A stretch of DNA of 64,000 bases from Streptomyces sp. Ag109_O5-1 (GTDB lineage Bacteria > Actinomycetota > Actinomycetes > Streptomycetales > Streptomycetaceae): NCBI RefSeq assembly GCF_003814875.1, contig NZ_RKQF01000001.1:7874001-7938000 (forward strand). Reading direction: 5' to 3'. Shown in pieces: positions 45,202-52,943 of the stretch. Numbering within the stretch: position 1 is the first letter of the stretch; each line of letters begins with the position of its first letter. The position numbers and the translations under genes were made by a program. Below the pieces are notes generated by a model. That model was not told the DNA's origin, searched no databases, and saw nothing but the letters and a program-made list of their open reading frames with translations.

Positions 45202-46272
45202 ATGGGCGGGCCAGGAGACCCACCCGAGGGGACACCCGAGGGCGGCCCCGTGGGTGGGGAGGACGAGTACCGATCCGTCGTCTTCGACGAGTCGTTCGTC
45301 CGTGCTGCCCGCCTCCAGGAGTCCTCCGCGCGCGAACGCATGACCGACCACGCGCCCGCCGTACGCCGTCGCCCGCCCCTGCGCCGGGGCCTCACCCGGC
45401 AGGCCCTGATCCTCGTCCTGCTGATCCTCGTCGCCTTCGGCACCGCCATCTACATGGGCGTCCGCCACCCGTACGGCACACAGGAGGCCCAGCAGCCCGT
45501 CGAACCCCTGCGGATGGCCGTCATACCGCTCGCCCCGCAGGGCAAGGTGCCCGGTGCCGCCGACGCCGAGACCCTCTTCGCGCACAGCCCCGCCGCACAG
45601 TACGCCGTCGGCGCCGAGGGGATACCGCTGCCGGCGGTCCGCAGCACCGCGCACTTCTCCGACAGCCAGGTCGTCACCGCCCTGACCACGGTCAAGGACT
45701 ACCTCGTCCGCTCCTCGCTCTACCCCGAGGTCCTCGACAGCAGCCAGGTGCGACCCGCGCGGGCGCTGCTCGACCCCGGCCAGCTCGACCAGTTCGACCA
45801 GAGCATCGACCACCCCGCGGCTGACGGCCGGCACGCCCCCACCGGATGGCTGGTCCGCTTCGACCCCACCCGAGCCGAACTCGCCGACCCGAAGATCCGC
45901 GTCCAGGGCAACCTGCAGGCCACCGAGACCGACGCGGCCACCCTGGAGGTCACCGCCGACCACACCTTCGTCTACGCACTGCGGCCCACCGGGGCCCGGG
46001 CCGGCTCACAGGCCTCCCTGTTCACCGTCCGCCGCGAACTGACATTCCGCTTCGACCGCGACGACCTGCGGCTGCACCAGGCCCAGCTGGTCGTCTCCTA
46101 CGCCCAGGCGGGCCCCCTGTCCTGCACCGGGGACGCCGCCGACCACCTGAACCCCCTGCTGGCCGGCGAGACCGCCAAGGCGGGCAGCCCGGCGGGCACG
46201 AACCCCTTCGCCAGGGACAGCGCAACCGCCCTGTGCGGGACGCTGGCCGCGGCGGCCGAGCCGAAGACCTGA
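45202..46272 (+). CDS. Bitopic membrane protein with large outer domain
   Basis: A 356-residue protein. The N-terminus has EDEYRSVVFDESFVRAA, nearly the same motif as in the preceding gene, followed by a basic patch (RRRPPLRRG) and one membrane span (about residues 73-92, ALILVLLILVAFGTAIYMG). The outer domain (about 110-340) has mixed alpha/beta character, with two late cysteines (LSCTGDAAD and ALCGTL) that could form a disulfide. There is no enzyme motif. With the previous gene it looks like a related pair made from one ancestral N-terminal module. Both are probably membrane partners in envelope construction. Confidence 0.7.
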   Translation: MGGPGDPPEGTPEGGPVGGEDEYRSVVFDESFVRAARLQESSARERMTDHAPAVRRRPPLRRGLTRQALILVLLILVAFGTAIYMGVRHPYGTQEAQQPVEPLRMAVIPLAPQGKVPGAADAETLFAHSPAAQYAVGAEGIPLPAVRSTAHFSDSQVVTALTTVKDYLVRSSLYPEVLDSSQVRPARALLDPGQLDQFDQSIDHPAADGRHAPTGWLVRFDPTRAELADPKIRVQGNLQATETDAATLEVTADHTFVYALRPTGARAGSQASLFTVRRELTFRFDRDDLRLHQAQLVVSYAQAGPLSCTGDAADHLNPLLAGETAKAGSPAGTNPFARDSATALCGTLAAAAEPKT

Positions 46273-46287
46273 CGCAACCCCGGCCTG

Positions 46288-47412
46288 CTACTCCTCGTCC
46301 TGCGGGGGAGCGTCCTGCGACGGGCCGTCCTGCGGCCGCCCGTCCTTCGGCGGCGGCGCGCTCGTGAACCCGTCGAAGCCCCGCTTCACCCGGCCGCCCA
46401 GGCCGCCCGCCCCGCCTGCGATGTCCGTGACCAGCTTCATCAGCGGGTCCTTGGAGCTCTTCACGTCGCTCGCGTAGCTCGCCGCCGACTCCTTGAACGA
46501 GTCGCCGACCGAGGCGTCCTTGTCCTCGGTACGCCGCGGATAGTGACCGTCCATGATCCGCTGGTAGTCGCGGGACTCCGCCCACTTCTTCAGCTCGGCC
46601 GCGCGGACCGTGGTGAAGGGATGAGAGCGCGGCAGCACGTTGAGGATCTTCAGCACCGAGTCGCGCAGGTCACCGCCCGCCTCGTACTCCTCCGCCTGCT
46701 GCAGGAACGCGTCCACGTTCATCTCGTGCAGATGGTTGCCGCCCGCTATCTTCATCAGCCCGCGCATCGAGGCCTGCAGATCCTGCCCCACCAGCAGCCC
46801 CGCCCGGTCGGCGGACAGCTCCGACTTGCGGAACCACTCCCGCAGAGCCGTCACGAGCGCCAGGACCGCGAGATTGCCCAGCGGGATCCAGGCGACGCGC
46901 AGCGCCAGGCTCGTCAGGAACAGCAGGATCGTCCGGTACACCGAATGCCCGGACAGCGCATGCCCCACCTCGTGCCCGACGACCGCCCGCATCTCCTCCT
47001 CGTCGAGCAGTTCGACGAGCCCCGTGGTCACGACGATGATCGGCTCGTCCAGACCGATGCACATCGCGTTGGGCTGCGGATCCTGGTTGACATACATCGG
47101 CGGGACCTTCTCCAGGTCCAGGATGTAACAGGCGTCCCGCAACATGTCGTTCAGATGCGTGAACTGCTGGTCCGACACCCGCACCGAGTCGGACAGGAAC
47201 AGCAGCCTCAGGCTCCGCTCCGGAAGCAGCCCGCTGAGCGCCTTGAAGACCGTGTCGAAGCCGCTCAGCCTTCGCAGCGCCACCAGGGCCGAACGGTCGG
47301 CCGGATGCTCGTACGCACGCGAGGAGATCCCCGGGAAACGCCTGCGCCGCCTGCTCGGCACGCGCTCGTGCCCGTTCTGCTCGTGGCCGTCGTCGGACAT
47401 GTCATCCCCCAT
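46288..47412 (-). CDS. M48-family metallopeptidase (HtpX/Ste24-like)
   Basis: A 374-residue zinc protease. The zinc site is HEVGHALSG (about residues 138-146), with the third ligand in the SELSADRAG helix. Membrane segments flank it (about 155-195). Upstream, PPMYVNQDPQPNAMCIG and PIIVVTTGLVELL are typical M48 strands. The C-terminal 60 residues are low-complexity (Pro/Asp/Gln). ATG 47412 or ATG 47400 could start it. It is convergent with the bitopic protein gene, 16 bases apart. Membrane-protein quality control is the usual role. Confidence 0.88.
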   Translation of the reverse strand: MGDDMSDDGHEQNGHERVPSRRRRRFPGISSRAYEHPADRSALVALRRLSGFDTVFKALSGLLPERSLRLLFLSDSVRVSDQQFTHLNDMLRDACYILDLEKVPPMYVNQDPQPNAMCIGLDEPIIVVTTGLVELLDEEEMRAVVGHEVGHALSGHSVYRTILLFLTSLALRVAWIPLGNLAVLALVTALREWFRKSELSADRAGLLVGQDLQASMRGLMKIAGGNHLHEMNVDAFLQQAEEYEAGGDLRDSVLKILNVLPRSHPFTTVRAAELKKWAESRDYQRIMDGHYPRRTEDKDASVGDSFKESAASYASDVKSSKDPLMKLVTDIAGGAGGLGGRVKRGFDGFTSAPPPKDGRPQDGPSQDAPPQDEE

Positions 47413-47499
47413 GTGCGTCAGTGTCTGCCGTGCCCCCGAGACAGGGCCCAGCCTAAGGCGGATATACCGTGGACGGGCAGTACAGCCGAAGGAGTCCCC

Positions 47500-47661
47500 A
47501 TGGAGCACAACCCCCCGGCCGCCTGGCTGACCCAGGCCGCGAGCGCCGCCCAGCAACAGGGCTCGGGCGACCTGCTCCGGGTCGTCCTGATCGTCATGTT
47601 CCTGGGCTGCGGGCTGACCGCCTGGTTCCTGCTGCGCGGGTACAAACAGAAGGACGACTGA
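47500..47661 (+). CDS. Small single-span membrane protein
   Basis: A 53-residue protein with a polar, glutamine-rich N-terminus (residues 1-23), one span (LLRVVLIVMFLGCGLTAWFLL, about 25-45) and a KQKDD tail. AAGGAG lies five bases before ATG 47500. A TATACC about 30 bases before the ATG may be its -10. The good ribosome site and clear span support a real gene. Function unknown. Confidence 0.65.
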   Translation: MEHNPPAAWLTQAASAAQQQGSGDLLRVVLIVMFLGCGLTAWFLLRGYKQKDD

Positions 47662-47797
47662 GCCGCCGGGATCGTTCCCGGCCCGGTGTGACGCGGGAGT
47701 CGGCCCAACGGAGGAGTCGGCGTGATCGCCGCCGGGCCGCCCGCATACGATGGGCCGAAATCTTTATCCCGTCCACACGCGATAGGTCCTGCCGCAG

Positions 47798-47962
47798 ATG
47801 ATGAATCTCCACAGCACCGCTGCCCAGTTGGTCACCCTCGCCGCCGAGGGCGAGGGAGGCGGCAACCACGACAGCCTCAACCCGCTCGTCACCGGCGGCA
47901 GCGCGTTCATCATCCTGCTGCTCCTGCTGTGGATCACCACCCGTTTCAACCGCGACCGCTGA
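47798..47962 (+). CDS. Small membrane protein upstream of nadD
   Basis: A 54-residue protein (55 codons with stop). A short acidic, glycine-rich N-terminus is followed by one strongly hydrophobic span (GSAFIILLLLLWIT) and the tail TRFNRDR, a pattern I associate with a conserved tiny gene just ahead of nadD in Streptomyces. Two ATGs (47798 and 47801) are adjacent. No standard ribosome site is evident. Confidence 0.6.
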   Translation: MMNLHSTAAQLVTLAAEGEGGGNHDSLNPLVTGGSAFIILLLLLWITTRFNRDR

Positions 47963-48031
47963 GTCGGCCGCCGAGCCCGGCACCCGTCCTCCGGACGGGG
48001 CCCACGGGCCGGGCCGGTAGGGTCTGCACGC

Positions 48032-48724
48032 ATGGGAGAGCAGGACATGCCTACCGGTCCGGCGAATGACGCGGTCGGCCACGTCGACGGCACGGCGACA
48101 ACCCCGCGGTACACGCCGGCGGGCCCCGCGCACACCGGCAAACGCCGCCTCGGTGTCATGGGCGGAACGTTCGACCCGATCCACCACGGGCACCTCGTGG
48201 CGGCCAGCGAGGTCGCCGCCCAGTTCCACCTCGACGAGGTGGTGTTCGTGCCCACCGGGCAGCCGTGGCAGAAGACCCACCGCGCGGTCTCACTGGCGGA
48301 GGACCGCTATCTGATGACGGTCATCGCGACCGCCGAGAACCCGCAGTTCTCCGTCAGCCGCATCGACATCGACCGCGGCGGCCCCACCTACACCGTCGAC
48401 ACCCTGCGCGACCTGCGCGCGCTCAACCCCGACACCGACCTGTTCTTCATCACCGGCGCCGACGCCCTCGGCCAGATCCTCACCTGGCGGGACTCGGAGG
48501 AACTCTTCTCCCTGGCCCACTTCATCGGCTGTACCAGGCCCGGGCATCACCTGACCGACCACGGCCTCCCGGAGGGCGGCGTCTCGCTGGTGGAGGTTCC
48601 CGCGCTCGCCATCTCCTCCACAGACTGCCGTGCGAGAGTCGCCAAGGGCGACCCCATCTGGTACATGGTGCCGGACGGAGTCGTGCGCTACATCGACAAG
48701 CGCGAGCTGTACCGCGGCGAGTGA
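48032..48724 (+). CDS. nadD: Nicotinate-nucleotide adenylyltransferase
   Basis: NAD synthesis enzyme joining nicotinate mononucleotide and ATP. It has about 230 residues. After a non-conserved 36-residue N-terminus the nucleotidyltransferase core starts with RLGVMGGTFDPIHHGHL (the HxGH motif) and ends with the ISSTDCRARVAKG motif (SSTxxR). TAGGGT eight bases before ATG 48032 suggests a leaderless or near-leaderless mRNA. A later start near the core is possible. The LCP gene follows after 16 bases. Confidence 0.95.
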   Translation: MGEQDMPTGPANDAVGHVDGTATTPRYTPAGPAHTGKRRLGVMGGTFDPIHHGHLVAASEVAAQFHLDEVVFVPTGQPWQKTHRAVSLAEDRYLMTVIATAENPQFSVSRIDIDRGGPTYTVDTLRDLRALNPDTDLFFITGADALGQILTWRDSEELFSLAHFIGCTRPGHHLTDHGLPEGGVSLVEVPALAISSTDCRARVAKGDPIWYMVPDGVVRYIDKRELYRGE

Positions 48725-48740
48725 GCCGAGAGGGGCACCG

Positions 48741-50426
48741 GTGAACGACCGATACGACGCGGGTTACGGAAGCGACCAGTACGAACTCGTCGGCTACGAC
48801 GAGTACGGGCAGCCGGTGTACCGCCAGATCCCGGCGCAACAAGAGCAGCAGACGTACGGCCCGTACGCCGGACAGGGGTACGGCTACGACCCGTACGCCG
48901 ACGGCGGCCAGCAGGCCGCGCCGCCGTACGACACCGGCCAGCAGTCCGCCGTCCACGACATCGGCCGGCAGCCGCCCACGCCCGCCCACGACCCGTACGG
49001 CACCGGCGGCCATGCCGTCCACGACCCCTACGGGCAGGCGGCCGGCAGCGGACGGCAGTCCCGGGTCGCCGAACAGACCGCGCACATCCCGCAGCAGCCC
49101 GGGCCGGTCGGGGAACCCGTCGGATCCCGGCAGCCCGGGGACGAACGGGACTACCACACCGGACAGTTCGCGTTCGCCGAGGAACCGGACGGTGACTCCG
49201 AGGACGTCATCGACTGGCTGAACTTCACCGAGAACCGCACCGAGCGCCGGGAAGAGGCCAAGCGCCGCGCCCGCAGCCGGATGATCGCCCTGGTCGTCGT
49301 CCTCGCCCTGGTGGCCGTCGGCGGCGTCGGCTACCTCTGGTACGCCGGAAAGATCCCCGGCCTGTCCTCCTCCGGCGCCAAGGGCGGTACGACGACGTCC
49401 GCGGCCGCCCAGAAACGCGACGTGATCGTCGTCCACCTGCACAACACCGGGGGCAGCGGCACCTCGACCGTGCTGCTCGTCGACAACACCACCACCAAGC
49501 AGGGCAGCACCGTCCTGCTGCCGAACTCGCTCGCCCTCACCGACGACGACGGCACCACCACGACCCTGGCCAAGTCCGTCGACGACGACGGCTCCTCCGG
49601 GACCCGCGACCAGCTCGACACCGTCCTCGGCACCAACATCGAGGGCACCTGGCGTCTCGACACCCCCTACCTGCAGAACCTCGTCGAACTCGTCGGCAAC
49701 ATCGACATCGACACCAACGCCGACGTCCCCGACCCGGACACCAAGAAGAAGGGCGCGGAGCCCCTGGTCAACAAGGGCAAGGACCAGACCCTCGGCGGCA
49801 AGGCAGCCGTCGCCTACGCCACCTACCGCGCCACCGGCGAGGCCCAGAACGCCCAGCTGGAGCGGTTCGGGCAGGTCATGCAGGGCGTGCTGCGCAAGAT
49901 GTCCTCCGACGCGTCGGCCGCCACGACCACGGTGGAGACCCTCGCGCAGATCCTCGACCCCTCGCTCACCGACAAGGACCTCGGCGCCTTCCTCGCCAAG
50001 CTCGCCGACCTCGCCAAAGGCGGCGACTACAAGACCGCCCTGCTGCCCGTCCAGAGCGACGGCACCCTGAGCGCCCAGACCAGCTCCAGTGTCGTCAAGG
50101 ACATCCTCGGCGGCACCGCCAAGAGCCCCAGCGCAGGCTCCGCGGTCCGGGTCTCCGTCCAGAACGCCACCGGCGTCAAGGACAACACCGAGAAGGCCCG
50201 CGTGGTCCTCGTCAACGGCGGCTACACCTTCCTGGAAGGCGGTACGGCCTCCGGCACCCAGGCCACCTCCAAGGTGCTGTACTCCGACGCCGCCGGCAAG
50301 GAGAACGCCACCGAGGTCGCCAAGACCCTCGGACTCGGCGCGAAGGACGTGGCGAAGGGCACCGTCGGCTCGGGCGCCGACGTCTCGGTCGTCCTCGGAC
50401 TGGACTACAAACCGTCCTCGTCCTGA
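48741..50426 (+). CDS. LCP-family glycopolymer phosphotransferase, PdtA-like
   Basis: A 561-residue LytR-CpsA-Psr protein. Residues 1-170 are a cytosolic tail rich in DPYG and Gln repeats. A span follows (about residues 180-202, MIALVVVLALVAVGGVGYLWY), then the outer LCP domain (about 230-440) with DNTTTKQGSTVLLPNSLAL-type core strands and the late RFGQVMQGVLRKM helix. A LytR_C domain closes it (about 465-555, VRVSVQNATGVKDNTEKARVVL). GTG 48741 follows GAGGGG. LCP enzymes attach glycopolymers to peptidoglycan. By position next to nadD and rsfS it corresponds to S. coelicolor PdtA (SCO2578, from memory), linked to spore-wall polydiglycosylphosphate. Confidence 0.85.
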   Translation: MNDRYDAGYGSDQYELVGYDEYGQPVYRQIPAQQEQQTYGPYAGQGYGYDPYADGGQQAAPPYDTGQQSAVHDIGRQPPTPAHDPYGTGGHAVHDPYGQAAGSGRQSRVAEQTAHIPQQPGPVGEPVGSRQPGDERDYHTGQFAFAEEPDGDSEDVIDWLNFTENRTERREEAKRRARSRMIALVVVLALVAVGGVGYLWYAGKIPGLSSSGAKGGTTTSAAAQKRDVIVVHLHNTGGSGTSTVLLVDNTTTKQGSTVLLPNSLALTDDDGTTTTLAKSVDDDGSSGTRDQLDTVLGTNIEGTWRLDTPYLQNLVELVGNIDIDTNADVPDPDTKKKGAEPLVNKGKDQTLGGKAAVAYATYRATGEAQNAQLERFGQVMQGVLRKMSSDASAATTTVETLAQILDPSLTDKDLGAFLAKLADLAKGGDYKTALLPVQSDGTLSAQTSSSVVKDILGGTAKSPSAGSAVRVSVQNATGVKDNTEKARVVLVNGGYTFLEGGTASGTQATSKVLYSDAAGKENATEVAKTLGLGAKDVAKGTVGSGADVSVVLGLDYKPSSS

Positions 50427-50438
50427 GCACGCTCCGCC

Positions 50439-50472
50439 GCACCCCACGTGACGCAGTAATCACGTGGGGTGC
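50439..50472 (+). terminator. Terminator between LCP gene and rsfS
   Basis: A perfect 12-bp stem (50439-50450 and 50461-50472) with a 10-base loop, 12 bases after the LCP stop. Confidence 0.75.
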
Positions 50473-50528
50473 GCTCGGTGGTCCGTGAGACCCTTGGTGT
50501 CAAACGACCGCCGACGGAAAGCCAAGTA

Positions 50529-50972
50529 GTGACCGCCACCGACCGTTCCCTCGAGCTCATCACCGCCGCCGCCCAGGCGGCCGCCGACAAGCTCGCCCAC
50601 GACGTCATCGCCTACGACGTGAGCGATGTCCTGTCGATCACGGACGCCTTCCTCCTGGCCTCCGCGCCCAACGACCGTCAGGTCAAGTCGATCGTCGACG
50701 AGATCGAGGAACGCCTCCAGAAGGAACTCGGCGCCAAGCCGGTGCGCCGCGAGGGCGACCGCGAGTCCCGCTGGATCCTGCTCGACTACGTCGACATCGT
50801 CGTCCACGTCCAGCACAGCGAGGAGCGCGTCTTCTACGCCCTGGAGCGGCTGTGGAAGGACTGCCCGGAGATCGAGCTGCCCGCCGACGCCAAGGCCACC
50901 CGCGGCAAGGCCGCGGAGCACGCCCGGCTGCAGGCCTCCGAGGACGCCGCAGAACCGGGCGGAGAGTGGTGA
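50529..50972 (+). CDS. rsfS: Ribosome silencing factor
   Basis: A 147-residue RsfS/Iojap protein that binds L14 and prevents 50S-30S joining. Motifs are DVIAYDVSDVLSITDAFLLAS, REGDRESRWILLDYVDIVVHV and FYALERLWKDC. The C-terminal 30 residues are Ala/Glu-rich. GTG 50529 gives the conserved beginning TATDRSLELI. Its TGA overlaps the ATG of the next gene (TGATG). Confidence 0.95.
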   Translation: MTATDRSLELITAAAQAAADKLAHDVIAYDVSDVLSITDAFLLASAPNDRQVKSIVDEIEERLQKELGAKPVRREGDRESRWILLDYVDIVVHVQHSEERVFYALERLWKDCPEIELPADAKATRGKAAEHARLQASEDAAEPGGEW

Positions 50973-51640
50973 TGAGCGCCACCGGAGAGGTCACCGACCG
51001 CAAGGGCCGAGGCCGCCGGATTATCCTCTGGCGGCACGGCCAGACCCTGTGGAACGTGGAGCGCCGCTTCCAGGGCTCCACCGACGTCGAGCTCACCGAG
51101 ACCGGCATCGGCCAGGCCCGCCGCGCGGCGCGGCTCCTCGCCTCCCTGGGCCCCGACGCGATCGTCTCCTCGGACCTGCGGCGTGCCGCCGACACGGCCG
51201 CCCAGCTCGCCGCCCTCACCGGCCTCGACGTGGTCCATGACGAGGCGCTGCGCGAGACCTACGCGGGCGTGTGGCAGGGCCTCACCCACGAGGAGATCAT
51301 CGCCCGCCACGGTGACGAGTACGCCGCCTGGAAGCGCGGTGAACCGGTCCGCCGCGGCGGCGGCGAACTGGAGACCGAGGTCGCCGACCGGGCCGCCCCC
51401 GTCGTGCTCGGGCACGCCGAGAAACTGCCCGAGGACGGCACCCTCGTGGTCGTCAGCCACGGCGGCACCATCCGCACCACCATCGGCCGCCTCCTCGGCC
51501 TGGACTCCCAGCACTGGGAGAGCCTCGGCGGACTCACCAACTGCTGCTGGTCCGTGCTCGGCGAAGGCGCCCGCGGCTGGCGGCTCCTGGAACACAACGC
51601 CGGCACCCTCCCGGAGCCCGTCCTCGGCGACGACGACTGA
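50972..51640 (+). CDS. Histidine phosphatase family protein
   Basis: A 222-residue member of the phosphoglycerate-mutase-like superfamily. The catalytic histidine is in LWRHGQTLWN (about residues 20-29), EALRETYAGVWQG gives the acid/base glutamate region, and VVSHGGTIR (about residue 164) carries the second histidine. It is translationally coupled to rsfS (TGATG). This gene order is conserved in actinobacteria. It could be a sugar-phosphate or GpgP-like phosphatase; the sequence does not decide. Confidence 0.88.
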   Translation: MSATGEVTDRKGRGRRIILWRHGQTLWNVERRFQGSTDVELTETGIGQARRAARLLASLGPDAIVSSDLRRAADTAAQLAALTGLDVVHDEALRETYAGVWQGLTHEEIIARHGDEYAAWKRGEPVRRGGGELETEVADRAAPVVLGHAEKLPEDGTLVVVSHGGTIRTTIGRLLGLDSQHWESLGGLTNCCWSVLGEGARGWRLLEHNAGTLPEPVLGDDD

Positions 51641-51668
51641 GGATCCTCGGCCGCCGGCCGAGGATCCT
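51640..51668 (+). terminator. Terminator after histidine phosphatase gene
   Basis: A perfect 13-bp stem (51640-51652 and 51656-51668) with a 3-base loop begins at the stop codon's last base. Confidence 0.85.
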
Positions 51669-51699
51669 GCGGCCACCCGGGCCGCCCCGGGACCCGGAT

Positions 51700-51729
51700 T
51701 TCACTTTCCGGCAGGTCGCAGGCTAAAGT
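51700..51729 (+). promoter_or_regulatory. Promoter of first tRNA-Ala gene
   Basis: TTCACT (51700-51705) and TAAAGT (51724-51729), 18 bases apart, lie about 45 bases before the tRNA. Confidence 0.5.
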
Positions 51730-51773
51730 TCTTCTTGTTCGCCCCGCCAAGCGGAAAGACGGGAAGAACGCAA

Positions 51774-51846
51774 GGGGCTATAGCTCAGTTGGTAGAGCGC
51801 CTGCATGGCATGCAGGAGGTCAGGAGTTCAATTCTCCTTAGCTCCA
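51774..51846 (+). tRNA. tRNA-Ala(GGC), copy 1
   Basis: A 73-base cloverleaf. The acceptor strand GGGGCTA pairs with TAGCTCC, and the D-arm is GCTCAGTTGGTAGAGC. The anticodon stem CCTGC/GCAGG encloses the loop ATGGCAT, giving anticodon GGC. The T-arm contains GTTCAATTC. CCA is not fully encoded (ACA follows). It is identical to the copy at 56226. Confidence 0.97.
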
Positions 51847-51907
51847 CAGATCGACACTCCACACACTGTCGAGTTGTCAAAGATCGGTGACGAGAATCCC
51901 GTCCTCT

Positions 51908-52840
51908 TCAGAGGCCGGGATTTTCTGTGTTCCACTCCCGCATGATCTCGGCGGCCTCCTCGTCCGTCACCGGCCACAGCCGCTGCCTGCGCTCCCGCAG
52001 CAACGCGACCTTCTCCCGCGTCCGTTCGTCCTCCGGCGTGTAGACCACGATCCGGGACTCCGGCATCCCGTCGATCGACAGCGACTGCGAGGTCATCCGC
52101 AGCTCGCCCACCGCCTCATGACGGAACGTCTTCACCCGCGGCCCCGGCTGCGCCACCGCACCGCTCGCCCACAAGCGGGCGAAGTGCGGACTGGACCGGG
52201 ACAGCGCCCGTATGAAGTCCTCCCAGGCCGGCTCGCCGACATGTCTGCCGTAGCTCGAACGCAGGGTCGCCGCCATCGTCGGCAGTTCACGCTCCCGGTG
52301 CACCACCGGGCAGGCCTCCTCCGACACCGTGAACAGCGTCCACAACACGTTCGGCACGCCGATCCGCACCGTCTCCGGCACCAGGAACAGGTCCCGGTAG
52401 GCCGCGTTGGTGGCCAGCACGTCGTAGCGCGACGTGTACACCACCGCGGGCAGCGGATCCAGAGCGTCGATGATGCCCTGCACCTCCGCGCCGACCGACC
52501 GGGACAACCGCTCAGGCGCCGCCGCGTACGCCACCTCCGCCAGCCGGTACAGATGCTCCCGCTCCGGCGTGTCCAGCCGCAGCGTGCGCGCCACCGCGTC
52601 CAGCACCTGCGGCGACGCGTTGATCGGCCGTCCCTGTTCCAGCCACGTGTACCAGGTCACGCCCACGCCCGAGAGCTGGGCGACCTCCTCCCGCCGCAGC
52701 CCCGGAGTGCGCCGCCGCAGCCCCGGCGGCATACCGACGTCCGCCGGTGTCACCCGGGCCCGCCTGCTGCGCAGAAAAGCCGCCAGCTCCGGCCTGCGTC
52801 GGTGCGCTGCCGCCCCCATGGTCACGCCCCCCGTCGTCAT
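51908..52840 (-). CDS. XRE-family regulator with MmyB ligand-binding domain
   Basis: A 310-residue regulator. The N-terminal helix-turn-helix (about residues 15-80: ELAAFLRSRR, RREEVAQLSGVGVTWYTWLEQG) is followed by the MmyB-like domain (about residues 115-285), which in crystal structures of relatives binds a fatty acid. It is divergent from an MFS exporter with about 100 bases between them, the usual pairing for a local repressor or activator of that exporter. ATG 52840 has GGAGG only two bases away; ATG 52819, with a G-run seven bases before it, may be the true start. Confidence 0.9.
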   Translation of the reverse strand: MTTGGVTMGAAAHRRRPELAAFLRSRRARVTPADVGMPPGLRRRTPGLRREEVAQLSGVGVTWYTWLEQGRPINASPQVLDAVARTLRLDTPEREHLYRLAEVAYAAAPERLSRSVGAEVQGIIDALDPLPAVVYTSRYDVLATNAAYRDLFLVPETVRIGVPNVLWTLFTVSEEACPVVHRERELPTMAATLRSSYGRHVGEPAWEDFIRALSRSSPHFARLWASGAVAQPGPRVKTFRHEAVGELRMTSQSLSIDGMPESRIVVYTPEDERTREKVALLRERRQRLWPVTDEEAAEIMREWNTENPGL

Positions 52841-52943
52841 GTCCTCCAGCGTGCGCCCCCGGCCCACCTCCTGCCAGGTGCTGCCAGTACCAGCATCGCC
52901 GGGCTCTCGGCACCCGTACCGGCCCGTCGCCACGCTCGGACGC

